Source: Bombardia bombarda (taxonomy: Eukaryota > Ascomycota > Sordariomycetes > Sordariales > Lasiosphaeriaceae). Taken from it: a DNA stretch of 64,000 bases. Positions 42,359 to 54,600 of the stretch are shown in pieces. The notes under the pieces are model-generated. The model had not been told where the DNA came from. It saw nothing but the letters and a program-made list of their open reading frames with translations, and searched no databases. The stretch lies in the NCBI GenBank assembly GCA_030512295.1, contig JAULSR010000002.1, forward strand, positions 5,394,001 to 5,458,000. Direction: 5' to 3'. A program made the translations under genes and the position numbers. Numbering within the stretch: the first letter of the stretch is position 1; each line of letters starts with the position of its first letter.

Positions 42359-45291
42359 AGCAAACGAGACTCTGAGATGACTGGCCCAACACCAATGTAT
42401 ATTTCCCCATTTGTTCTATCTTTCTTGTTTCGTGTCTTAGAACATTGCTGTTCTCATGAGAGTGGTATGTGTGGTTGGGGGCAGAAAGAAGTGAGTAGTG
42501 ATATTGCTCAAAGACTACTTGTTACTACATATTTAGTAAGGGCGGCGACTGTTGTGTGTAGGTATGGCGGCAAGTCATTGTTATTTATCGTTTTTCGTTG
42601 CAATAAAGAGAAGCAATATTTGGGAGTTTGTTTTTTTCTGAGATGCTCGAGTTTTCTCCAAAGCAGCGCGCCGAGCGGCAGCAACGCAGGGGAGCATAAT
42701 GATATTGTCAAGACTGGAGAAAGCAACGAGTGAGTGGAAAGAGCAGCGCTTGTGTTGTGGAGAAGGCAGTACAGCCCGCTCGCCTTTGCTGGCCAGGGGC
42801 TGCTAGTATCACAGACCACAGACGCCACGCCCACTGACAGCAGGCTCCGCATCACTACGCCCACACTTGCTCGCGTGGTTCGTCTGACTGTCTGTCCCCT
42901 TGGCGTTCGTTCGATCGGATCGATGCTCAGGCCAGTGCTTGATTCATGACGACATTGATGACATTGGGGAACTTCGAAGACCGTAGAGGGATCAACCGCG
43001 CCCCGTATTCGTTCCTGATCCATCGATGCTACACACCATCACGATCACCAATGTCCCCCAAACCACATCAGATGCGGATGCAATCATGGCTCCATGGATA
43101 GGTGGCAATAGATATACCACCATGCCATCTGATTCTGTTGCTTATGCTGTAGTTAACACACCACGGGGGAGCACTCAATGGTCTATTGAGTTTTGGATGA
43201 TAAAATATATCTTGGGGGTCGAGGCTCATCTAGATTTGGGGAAAGGAGGATGTGGCGTATTTCGATATTGGGGGGGGGGGTCCTCCACATGGTCTTTTGC
43301 TTCTAGAAGGTTTCGGCCTATGGTGGACTCTATGAAGAGCACTTGACTTGGGGTTCGTGTTGCTAACAAGCTTCGCAGTGATTTCATACCGAGGTTGTTA
43401 GTGATGGTGTGCACACCACCCTCGTTTTCGGGTGGAGGAGCCTCGGGAGCCCGCGTTTTTATGCGTGCCCACCTTTTTATCTGATGTGACCCAGACCCCC
43501 ATTTCTTAGAGCGAAAGGTGGGTTTGGGGAGGAAAAGGGGGGGTCATGAAAGCGGTGGGGGAAATCGGATGAACGGACAGAAGGTATTGGTACATCGTAC
43601 TGTTGTTTCTTTCCGCGAAGTTTGCGGGGAATAAACGGAGTTATGATGTACAGAAACGAGTGAGCGAGAACAGGTCGGGACGCCCTGTCCTATCATGATC
43701 TGAGGAAAGTTATGCTACGTAAGTACACGACAGGGTTATCCTTCCCTCAATTTTCTCGGTGGAGACTGCCGAGGAACTACTACCCTAAAGGGTTGCTTTG
43801 CAACTGGAGAGGAGAAGGCGTGTTGGGATTTGAGAAACAACATGATGGAATGCTTTGAATGCCGGAAGTGCCTGGCCCGAAAGTCCCGTCGTCTGCACCT
43901 CCCAGGTTCAAATTCAACTATTCAACGGTCAGAGGAGCTTCACCGTAACATCTTACCGACAAGAAGTGTTTCACAGATCTGGAGTCTGGACAACGCAGGA
44001 CCCAACGGCTGGCAGGCGGGTTGGTTGGCTGCACGAACAGCTGCACGCACGCACTCGGCCCTTACTTTACCGCCCGTTCGTGCTCCTTTTACTACCTGCT
44101 CAATTCCGGTGTCCGAATTGACAAATTCCAGAAGGACAAGCGTGTCCGCGTTCTGGAAAGTGGGATTAACCTGAACACGGACTTTATTAGTACATGAATA
44201 AGTGACACTTTCGCACTGAGTTGGAAAAGAGTTTACTTGGCTGTGGCTGGCCTGTGATACTTCGATGAGTGGTGGGGTAATTTTTGACTGCTGCAGGTAA
44301 GGTTGATGGGTCCAGCATGGCGGTAGCCGTCCCTGGCTTGATTTGTCCACTGCCAGGAACGCCTGAGAAGCGGCAGGTACAAAGTGGCCAATCAGCTAGC
44401 GCCAAAGCTTGAGCCCATCTGTCTCGAATGACGCCAGGGCCAACGCTGCCCCAACATTTTGCTCAACAAAAAGCTGTGACGGCAAAATCAACAAGATGCA
44501 AGCCACGGCATCTCGTCAGAGCTCCAACCACTTTTGGCAATGAGATGTCTTCACGAGCAATGGCACCACGCACATGCCACGCCCAGCCGAGGTCGATGGT
44601 CTGTGATGCAGTTCGAGGTGCAATTGTGACCTGAGAGCGGATCCGATGCTGCTGCTTCCGTAAATCCAAGAGGCCATTTCGCCTTCCCGACCCCGATTCT
44701 TGTTCGGTCGATGCCGGGCCTATCCTTGCGAGATATTAGGAACCCCAACAAGCACTGAGAGTGTCTTTTTTATTTTTTTCGTCCATTGAGCTGAACTAAA
44801 CTTGACAGGTGCCTACGTCATGAACGCGGACCATCTGCCTGGTGTGCACTGGAAGGCCCTGGAGAGGTGATCCAATCTGGGATCTGTTAGTACGGTACTT
44901 AGGTGTACAAGTGCCTGCAGCTATAGTTAGCCTCAAATTTGCCTAAAGTTAGCGATTTGCCCCAACGAAACACAGCCGATTCTTGCCACCGTGAATTAAG
45001 TATCGGCCTAACAACACGTCCTTTTTCTCTCTTATACCAGACCAGCAGTCCCCCCGCCTCAACCCACAACCCACCCGCCACAGCGTGGACCCTTGCTATC
45101 TTTGATCTGTATAAAACTCCTGGCCCAACCGCTTTCCCGACTGCTCTGACTCCTCTATTTACTCCCTCGTCTCCCTCCCTTCCGAGTAAAGCAACCGAGA
45201 GGCTACACGTCGACGACCTCAACCTCTGCCTATATCGACAACAGTCCTCTTAAGCGGAGTTGACCACCACCTCCTCCGCCTCCGCCTCGTC
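42359..45291. other. Long upstream region of OLE1
   Basis: 2.9 kb without a supported gene. AATAAA at 42602 may end the kinase-like transcript. A G11 run lies at 43270-43280. Pyrimidine-rich sequence from about 45000 to 45290 is typical of a fungal promoter and leader. A long regulatory region would suit a lipid-controlled gene, but I see no specific site I can name. Confidence 0.45.
43270..43280. repeat. 11-base G homopolymer
   Basis: Uninterrupted G run in the OLE1 upstream region. Confidence 0.85.
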
Positions 45292-47106
45292 ATGGCGTCG
45301 TCTTCTTCGGCCGTTCAGGCCGAGGCCTTCCCCGACGGCACCACCGAGTTCGTTCCTTTGCGAGGCAAGAAGTACGACCTTCGCAAGCCTCGTGAGTTCA
45401 TCGCTACTCCGCCGACCGTCACGTCGCTGCGAATACTAACTCGATATGCCTAACAGATATTACCGACCAGCCCATTACCGTGAATAACTGGTACCAACAC
45501 GTCAACTGGCTGAACACGACCTTCATCATCTTCATCCCTATGCTAGGCGTGGTTGCCTCGTACTGGGTACCTATGCAACTGAAGACCGTCATCTTCTCCA
45601 TCGCCTATTACTACTACGCCGGTCTTGGAATCAGTATGTCCAACTCAGGTCGACCAAGCTTCGCATTTTCAGACAGCTAATACATCCCAGCTGCTGGCTA
45701 CCACCGTCTGTGGGCTCACACCAGCTACAAGGCTACTACGCCCCTCAAGATCTTCCTTGCTGCCGCTGGCGCTGCTGCGGTGGAAGGTAGCGCACGATGG
45801 TGGTCCAGGGATCACCGCGCCCATCACCGTTATACCGATACCGAGAAGGACCCGTACTCAGTCCGCAAGGGTCTTCTCTACAGCCACATCGGCTGGATGG
45901 TCATGAAGCAGAACCCCCGCAGAATCGGCCGAACCGACATCACCGATCTCAATGGTACGAATCTTCGTCTTTAATTTAGGTCTGACACTAGTTGCTGACA
46001 TCTGCTCAGAGGATCCCGTTGTCGTTTGGCAGCATCGCCACTATCTCAAGTCGGTTATCGCCATGGCCTTGGTCGTCCCGACTTTGTTCTGCGGTTTGAT
46101 GTGGGGAGATTTCCTCGGTGGCTTTATCTATGGCGGCATTCTCAGAATGTGAGTTGGCGTGGCGTCTGTCATAGAGTAATCATGTGCTGACTCAGATATT
46201 AGCTTCTTCATTCAACAAGCCACCTTCTGCGTCAACAGCTTGGCTCACTGGCTGTAAGTACCCCTACTCGCACAATTTACATTTTGCTGACCTTAATCAA
46301 TAGCGGCGATCAACCCTTCGATGACCGCAACAGCCCGAGAGATCACGTCATCACAGCCTTTGTAACTCTGGGCGAGGGTTATCACAAGTAAGTTTTGGAA
46401 TCTGATGATATACGAGCGCGAACCACAAGCTAATCTTCGCCAAGCTTCCATCACGAGTTCCCCAGCGACTTCCGCAACGCCATCGAGTGGTGGCAATACG
46501 ACCCCACCAAGTGGTTCATCTGGATCTGCAAGCAGGTTGGCCTCGCATACGACCTCAAGAAGTTCCCCCACAATGAGATCGAGAAGGGCCGTCTCCAACA
46601 GATTCAGAAGAAGCTTGACCAGAAGCGCGCCACCCTCGACTGGGGTATCCCTCTGGAGAACCTCCCCGTTGTCAGCTGGGATGACTTTGTCAGCGAGTCT
46701 AAGAACGGAAAGGCTTTGGTCGCAGTTGCTGGCGTTATTCACGACGTTACCAACTTCATCTCGGAGCATCCTGGTGGCAAGGCCTTGATCTCGGCTGCTG
46801 TTGGCAAGGATGCCACGGCCATTTTCAACGGTGGAGTTTATCTGTAAGTTGCAATAGCTTCCCCATCATACAATATCTCCTGTCGCTAACACATATCGCA
46901 GTCATTCCAACGCTGCCCACAACCTTTTGTCTACCATGAGAGTCGGTGTTCTCCGTGGCGGCTGTGAGGTCGAGATCTGGAAGCGCGCACAGTCCGAGAA
47001 CAAGGACGTCGCCAGCATCAACGACTCCACTGGCAAGCGGATTGTCCGTGCCGGCGACCAGGTTACTCGCGTTTCCCAGCCAGTAGCCACTGCCGATGCC
47101 GCTTGA
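45292..47106 (+). CDS. OLE1: Acyl-CoA (stearoyl) delta-9 desaturase
   Basis: Endoplasmic reticulum membrane di-iron enzyme that introduces the delta-9 double bond into palmitoyl- and stearoyl-CoA. Eight exons: 45292-45391, 45457-45633, 45691-45954, 46010-46148, 46203-46253, 46304-46387, 46445-46843, 46902-47106; 472 residues, all phases consistent. The three histidine boxes are intact: HRLWAH (H97, H102), HRAHH (H134, H137, H138) and HNFHHEF, the last created by joining exons 6 and 7. Transmembrane segments are TTFIIFIPMLGVVASYWV-like near residue 55, and pairs around residues 190-240. A C-terminal cytochrome b5 domain carries the heme HPGG motif (H380) and a second His in YLHSNAAHN, so the enzyme supplies its own electron carrier, as in yeast Ole1. 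Short leader, ATG in good context. Confidence 0.97.
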
Positions 47107-48043
47107 GCGATTAGACCGAATAGATTCGCTTTCATAGGAGGGCGGGATGCATTTACAAAATTTTAGACCGGTTCGACTTCACGTCACAAAAACAGCGAAG
47201 AACAGGACAAAACACCAAGCTTTTAATAGCTTTTGATCGCGATTATATACATCGATATATATACCGCCAACTCAGCACAGAAGCGCATACTAGGGAAAGT
47301 CGGAAAAGGATCCAGGTGTCATTGAGGGTTGGCTTTGGGCTTGGGGGAAGGACCTAGAGTCCGGTGTTTGCTAAAACAACTTCCCGATACCTATCTTTCT
47401 TTGACTTCGAGGAGGCAACGTGCTAGAGAGATAATGGCAGAAGTGATAGATAGGGGGATGGGCGGTTCTTGTTTTGCAGTTCGGCCACAGGAAACAGCAT
47501 ATATTATTTTACGCGTTTGATGATGAGCGACGGAGCCTGGAAAGAACGGCCGCCTGGCGGAGCCACGACACAATTACATATGCACTATTATCTATGTGTG
47601 TGCCTGCGTGTCTGTGGCTCATTCTCATGGGTGATGTATATATACAACATATGATCAGTACATGTCTATTGCCTTGTTTAAAGATGGTGCGGCTGTGACC
47701 TGTTTTGAGTCGCAAGCTGCTTTATTCTCTCGATAACTAAAGTATTTAAATCAGCTGCCAAAACTTTGATAGTTACAAATACATGTCAAAGATAGGTAGG
47801 TTATATGGTGAGCCCCTTTTCTCGCTACTCGTACCAACCCATCCCTATTGCGAAGTTCTTATCATACCTTTTGTGCAGTCGGGGGAAAATATTTACTTAT
47901 CACAAACAAATGTCGGTTATGCAGTGAGGCCAAAAAGAAAAACACAGGAAAGGCATACTTTATATACTACCTACTACTTACTACCTTACTTTCCAACTGA
48001 CAAACAAGCCTTCAAAAACAAGAAAAATGCTCCAAAAGTAGAA
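47107..48043. other. 3' flank of OLE1
   Basis: No gene seen. It should contain the OLE1 3' untranslated region, and near 48023-48037 the tRNA terminator. Confidence 0.5.
48023..48037 (-). terminator. RNA polymerase III terminator of the tRNA gene
   Basis: On the minus strand the tRNA is followed within about 7 bases by a T4 run (48034-48037) and then a T5 run (48023-48027), the standard pol III stop signal. Confidence 0.7.
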
Positions 48044-48149
48044 CACCCGACGTGGGACTCGAACCCACAGCCTCAAGATTGATTTTTGGCAAACTTCTTT
48101 ATTTTCCAAAGAATAGAAGTCTTGCGCGCTACCATTGCGCCAGCCGGGC
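48044..48149 (-). tRNA. tRNA-Arg (anticodon UCU) with a 34-base intron
   Basis: Minus-strand cloverleaf. The acceptor arms GCCCGGC and GTCGGGT pair with two G-U pairs; the D stem is GCGC/GCGC; the T arm is GTGGG TTCGAGT CCCAC. The anticodon stem CAAGA/TCTTG closes the loop CTTCTAA, anticodon TCT at 48115-48117. The intron 48080-48113 sits one base after the anticodon, the canonical position. The discriminator base is G (48044). Confidence 0.93.
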
Positions 48150-48702
48150 AATGCCTTTTCAATTTGTTGACGTGAAGGCCCTCAATCCAACCCCCCTTGA
48201 GTGGGGATGGAGGAGTCTTTTTCATGAAAACTAAGTCGGAGTCGAGATTTTTACGTCCGTATCCTATACGAGCACTTGCCCGGTCCCCCGCTCAGGGAAG
48301 ACCCATGTCTCTGTCGAAAGTTCAATTCGAAATGCGTGGCAACAACTGATAGAAAGGATCATCACAATGGAAAGATACCAAAGGATAGTAATAAATAAGA
48401 TATGTAAATATTACCTACATGATATCATCAAGGCAACCAAGGTGCTAGAATAGAATAGACTGGAGCCCCCCACACGGACAGGAATTGCTTAAAAATAGAA
48501 AAACGCCAACTCCAATGCAATGTTCCTGCCTGCTGCCTGCCCTCGCTGCCCGTCGAACCTTTAAAGAATACTAAAAACCGGCAATTTCGGGTATCTAAGC
48601 GGATTCCGCTAAAATATTCACCAACATTTAAGAGAGAAGAGCAAAGCCATCCATCCATCTATCCGATCCATCGTCATGCACACCCGTCAAGGCGCGTTTT
48701 AT
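48150..48702. other. Intergenic region, tRNA 5' flank and 3' end of the DUF300 gene
   Basis: 553 bases, no further gene seen. Confidence 0.5.
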
Positions 48703-50792
48703 TCACTTGCCCCATACGTTCTGGAACTCATCATCTGCGCCCCCCAACCCGTATGGCGAAGTCACACGCCCACCTTCCTCTTCAGCCTCGTCGTGGTTGC
48801 GGCGATCCCACAGCCCGGCTTCCTCTCTTATGGGGCTCTCGTCGTCGTCATCATCCGGATGCAGCGGGCTGTGCCGGCCATGATCCTCCTTCTCCTCCCC
48901 CTCGCCGTCGCCATTCCTCTGCGTCGTCGTCGGCGGCTTAGGCGACTCACTGCCCTCCCTATCGATCTCAAAATCTTCCTCCGTAATCTTCGATACGGTG
49001 CCCATTGTAGGACCGTATGCGATTTCAAGAGGGTCCATGCCCTTGTCCGGGGCCGCGGCGGAGCTAGATGTTCCTTTTTTGTTTGATGATTGCTTCTTCT
49101 TGCCCTTCTTGTCCGCGGTGGTGCCCATCTCGGGCCCCTCGGGTGCTCGCTTCATCCGCCGAGCCAGCGGCGAATCAGAATTAAGAGAGGCCACGGACGA
49201 GTTGGAGCGAGATACATTATAAAAGCTTCCAGTGGGGGTGTTTTGGTATATACTTGGATGTGGCGACAAGCGCTGCTCTCGTGTCGGTTCGTTTGCAGTG
49301 ATGACGGGGTACTAAATTCGGTTGATTAGGAGACAGCATTGGAACAAGCACGACAAGATACAACTTACATTCCAGTCTCCAAATTCGAGCTTCCGAGCTT
49401 TGCCATACAGATTCTCTTCATCGGGGTCAAGCATGAGCTCATCAAATCCATCGATATGCGGAGAAGCAGATTCGCTCCTTCGACTTGGTCCACCATTCGG
49501 GGCGCCCAGGAGAGGGGTTGTCTGGTTGATCTCATCGGGTTTCGGAATCCAGTATTTGGCCTTGCCTCCTCTCTCGTAGCGCATTCCATCCTTGAGACGC
49601 GCCAGTCTAGACCGTGAGCCTTCATGGGCCATGATCTTGTCCCCAGAATCAAATATGCGGTAACCGTACTTGTCCCCGCTAAACGTCTCCTTGGAGTCCT
49701 CGATTAGATCGCGGATTCCGAACGCGTCCCTTGCGGCATACCATACAGGCATTCTCGCGGCAGCGATCCTGTTGTCAGCGAAGTCGTGCCACGAGAAGGC
49801 GTACCAATGAGCGATGGCAAAGGCCGGCATCTCGAGGCAGATTAGAAAGTCCTGGATAGCCGCGGCGAGGTTGTCGGGAGTGTAGCCCTCGACCTGGTCG
49901 GGAATGGCCCCAAGCCACACCAGGATGGACAGAACAAAGCCCTGCCAGTAGGAGGCGAAGATGATGAGCTTGATGCAGAGAAACTTGGGCACCGGGCGGA
50001 AGGGTTTCAGATCATCGTTCATGCAGACCCAGAACAGGCCCAGCGAGTACAGGCTGACAGTGACGCTGATGTTGTAGATGATGCCACTCCAGAGATAACC
50101 CGAATTTAACTCGATATATCCCTCCTTGTATGTACCGGTAGCCTTCATGATTATGGCTGCTAGACCGAGAATAGGCTTCAGCCATGCATACTGCAAGATT
50201 CCCCGCTTGATGGCCAAGAAGGTATGGGGGTCGGATATGTCGACGCGTGGGAGGACGTAGTTGAGGGGCCAGAGATGGTGGAGAGGTTCCCGGCCGTGTG
50301 TCATGATGATAAGGGCGCGCTCGCCGCCAATGTAGTTGATCAAGAGCTGGAAGAAGGTGTAGATGGTGAAGGCCTCATAGATATCTCTGATGGGATCGAG
50401 GAAGGCGGCTGCGGTGAGCGAGACCATGCTGACCCATGATGAAATCGAGTATATCGGGACCCTGGCAAAGGCTCAGTATCTGGCGCATGACAGGCACGGG
50501 GACAGGACGTACATGAGGAGGATGCGCACGACATATCGCTGGAGGAGCGGCTTTCGATAGTTTTTACTGCGACGTTGTTAGTTAGAAAATCATCTATCGT
50601 ATGGTTATAAGGATGAAGATACTCACGTCTGTAGCCATATCGACCTGGTAAAAACAAAGTCAGCTTTAAGCTCAAAACGGGGCGTGGCGGTGATGCCTAC
50701 ACAATGGACATGAAGGTCGCGAGGAGAGACGCGATGCCGGCCGTCAGGGTGGCCGCGTCGGCGAGCTTCTGACCCGTGCCTCCACCTGCCAT
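48703..50792 (-). CDS. Multi-pass membrane protein, DUF300 / TMEM184 family
   Basis: Seven-span membrane protein of the organic solute transporter-alpha/TMEM184 (DUF300) family; in fungi linked to vacuolar or endosomal membranes, exact substrate unknown. Exons in coding order: 50701-50792, 50627-50644 (18 bases), 50513-50566, 49369-50461, 48703-49311; 621 residues. Hydrophobic spans are seen in the N terminus (IASLLATFMSIVSIWLQ, joined across intron 1), LLMVPIYSISSWVSMVSL, YEAFTIYTFFQLLINYIGG, LWSGIIYNISVTVSLYSLGL, LIIFASYWQGFVLSILVWLG and FLICLEMPAFAIAHWYAFSW. GGERALI and the charged loops between spans fit the family. The last 200 residues are cytosolic, charged and disordered, ending in acidic text. 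Divergent from CSF1. Confidence 0.9.
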
Positions 50793-51621
50793 CTTGCACC
50801 GTGAGCCCGGAGCTCGTAACAGGGCTGGAGGTGGTCTAGATTGGCGTGGGAGGAAGGAAAAAACGTTGTCGAAACTAGCACATGTTTGGTTGACGTTTGT
50901 GGATGAGGAATCTGGACGAGAAGTGTGGGCAAGCTAGTTTCTAGGTAGTTCTCTACATAGCGACCTGGTGTGTTGGGGCGCTTCGATGACGACGAAAGAG
51001 ACCCATGCTCCCACCCCAGACTTCCCGCTATTGAAGTACTGAGTACTTGACTAGCTAGGCCTAGACACCCTGATCAACAGGTACCTACCCCTCCGATAAG
51101 CACCCGGCTAAGAACAAGATTGTTGCGCAGCAAGACAACGGCGGAGCTTGAGCGTGCGTGCTGTGCTAACTACCACTAGCGCAAGCTCTCTACAGGGGAC
51201 CATGCCCTGTCGGGAACATCGACTTGTGGTTGGGACAGCAAGGTACCAGGGTACTTACGGGACACTACCAACATTGGAGCACCACGCGTACCTTTAGCTA
51301 TCCAGCATTGGACCCATTCCATTTCGCGATCCCCAGCTTTAAGCACAGGCGCAAGCACGACAAAACGAACGAGACGAAGACTGCTTTACCCAATAGTCGA
51401 CATGCCCTAGTCGCCAATTCCTTCTTTCTGCTCGACTTGATTTTTATTCGGATTGGTACGGCGGGATGGAGCGCGGCGCAACTGGCATCTTCCTGGCCCA
51501 ATAATATCTTCCTGGGTAGCTGGAGACCTGAGGCAACTGGAGACTTGGCTGGAAGTCGCAGTCGGCAGCCGTGCCATGGTCGCGAGGAGGGCTGGAGCCG
51601 CGAGCCCCGAGGAGGAAAAAC
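50793..51621. promoter_or_regulatory. Probable shared promoter of DUF300 and CSF1 genes
   Basis: 829 bases between divergent start codons. TAGGTA/TACCTA elements occur at 50941 and 51081. Short open frames on both strands have no motif. Confidence 0.4.
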
Positions 51622-54600
51622 ATGTCTGAAACTGAAGGCTCACCATTCTCTGTCCCAGCTGATGGACCGAGGGCATTCAATGCGTGCGTCCAGTGTACTT
51701 GGCAGTATTCCAAACGACAGATTCCAACTGACCGTGTTTCTACCTATAGTCTATTCCTCGGGCTGCTTATTGTTTGTGGCTCCTTGTAAGTGTGCGAAAT
51801 CCGAGGGTGGTTAGACTGGCTGTTGCTGATATCTCCAGGTCGGTCTTTTTCCTGTTATACTTTAACAGAGTATTTGCTTCCATCGTTTCGTGGGGGCTGA
51901 GGACATGGACGTGGCATCAGTATCGAGTCTATATCGACATCCAGGCGCTTCAAATATCCCTGCTCGGCGGACGCATCTTCTTCACCGGTCTCCGATACCA
52001 TGGCAATAACGAGACTATCCTCGTACAGAGCGGATATATAACCTGGGCATACTGGCTACGCAGAGTGCGCGAGGTCAATGTTGGGCAAGGAAAACAGACA
52101 GCGCATGATGGCGATGGTGACGATGGCGATGGAGCACCCGAGGATCTCGTTGCGAAGCTTCCATGCCGAATACATGCCTCTCTCTTCGGACTGGAATGGT
52201 TTGTGTACAACCGCAGCCCGGCTTACGACTCGATACTGTCTGGCTTGACGGAGTCTCAAGAAGTCGCAAACGAAACCGCCCCCAAAACAAGCAACGGTGA
52301 CGGGACAGGGGACGACCCGACTCAGCCAAGGAGAAGACGGTCGAGGCGGCGGCGGTACGAAGCCTCTGACAACATATCCCCTGGCCAATCTTCGGATCAG
52401 ACTGGGGATTCCGATGCTGTCCATAATAACGTCTCGTCCCATAATGGAATGGGCAGGAAACGCACTTCAACTTTCCAGTCCTCCGGTTCTGACAATGGAA
52501 GGAGGGATGATAACGGCCCAAAGGGGGCTGATGACCTGCCCCTATTGTTGCAATTATTTCCAGTCCACCTGCAGTGCGAAAAGGCAGCTCTGGTGATGGG
52601 AAACGAAAACACCAAAGCAATCTTGATTGTCAAGGCCGAGTCCATGTCTGGGGAAATTGATGCATCTGAAACTACGACGCCAGATCCGTACCGCCAATTC
52701 TTCAGGCTGAAGTTTAAGCACCCCGTCATTGAGATGAAGGAGAACCAAGATTTCAAGGAGGACCAGGCCGAGCGGGCCACACGGGGTAAGCAGACAGCAC
52801 AGGAATCAATACCTCTGCCACACCGGTCCTTCTTTCAACACCATAGGCGCAACGTGTTGGGACGTCTCAGAAATATGGTTCCATATTGGAGGAGGTCTGT
52901 AGAATCCTTCTCCGACTCAGGAAGGGGTACCGAAACCGCAACAAGCCACATACCAGGCTCGCATCATTGGCAGGGGCTTTCACGATACATCTACGATGAT
53001 GGGGATGATCAGAAGGCCCGATGGACATCTCTAGAGTATGCAGCCGTATCGACCATCCTGGACAGCCCTGAAGCCTCCCTTACAATTTTCTGGGATGTTG
53101 TTGGTAAAGTCCAGCGTGACTCTGCTTCTGCAGAAGAGAAGTTGCCACGGACTTTGTCTAATATCAATGGCGATGAACCACCTGCCTGGGCCATCCATTT
53201 ATCAATCAAAGGCGGGTCTGTCAATTATGGGCCCTGGGCAGACAGGCAGAGAGCAGACCTGCAACGAATCTTTGTCCCTAATCTTTGCAAGGATGCTGCT
53301 CCAGCTACCCGCCTGCCTTTGGGGGCTGATCGTGTGCCGACCCAGTTCAAATTATACGTGGAGCTGGAAGATGCAGTTACCATCCGGATCCCAACAAGAG
53401 AGGAGTCGAAGAACTGGAGATGGAAAGGCAAGGAGCCTGGGCCGAAGCAGGATAGCGGTCGGGAAGCTCAAAAGTCCAAAAGCAAGTCCAAGAAGTCGGA
53501 TCCGCAGACGGCACACCAAAGGCCATATGGGTGGCTTGATATCAAAGTCGCCGCCAATGCAACCATAACATACTCAATGGACATGACAGCCAGCACTTCG
53601 GGTTTTTCCAATTCCCTCAGTCTTGATCTGCCAAGTACTGAAATCTCAAGTAGTATCAATCATGAACTGCTATGGAGGTCGGGTCGACAAAGGATATCAT
53701 GCGACCTCTCGACTCCTTTGCGGTGGAATGCCCTTCGCCAATGGCACTTTAAAGTGGCTAGTAAAGATTTGGAACTTTTCCTCCTACGAGATCACGTTTT
53801 CCTTTTAACAGACCTGGTGGATGACTGGGCTAGCGGCCCCCGGCCGATTATTTGGTTTTTACTCCATTCAAATACCATCTTGACCTTCAGCTCGAAAACG
53901 TTCGGCTCTATTTGAACCTCAACGACGCCAATATTATCGACAACCCAACCGATCTGGACGACAACACGTACTTTGTCATTGCGAGCCCACTCCTGCAAGT
54001 AAAGACGTGCATCCCAATTGATACTTACAGGCCGAAGAGAAACACAATCCCATTCGATATCCGCGCGGATACTGGTTCCGTTGAAACTCACGTGCCTCCA
54101 TGGAATACTCAGGCCTCATTTCTCAGTTCAAGAGAAGTCGGGCATCTGGAAAACTTTGTAGTAGACGGTAGCTATAACTACAACACGACCACTTCGCCGT
54201 CAAATACGGACACTCTGATCCTGAATATAACAGGGCAGTCTCTTGTAGTGTGTCTTCATGGTTTCGTCGTCCGCTATGGTATGAAAGTTAAAGACAACTA
54301 TTTCGGCGAAGATGTTCACTTCAAAACCTTGGAAGAGTACCAGGAAATCCTGCGCGTAAAAGAAAGCAACCCTGAGGCCGAAATCGTCAATAAACCTCCA
54401 TCTAAAAAGTCAAACGACCTTGATGTGATACTCAGCCTCAGAGCTGATGACCCGAAAATATTACTTCCAGCCAACCTATATTCTTCACGCCGTCATATTC
54501 AGATTGATACCGCCTCTCTATCCCTTGATCTACGGTTTACTAGCTATTACATGGAACTGGACCTGGTGTTGGCACCCCTGAATTTGTCATTGGGCAATAC

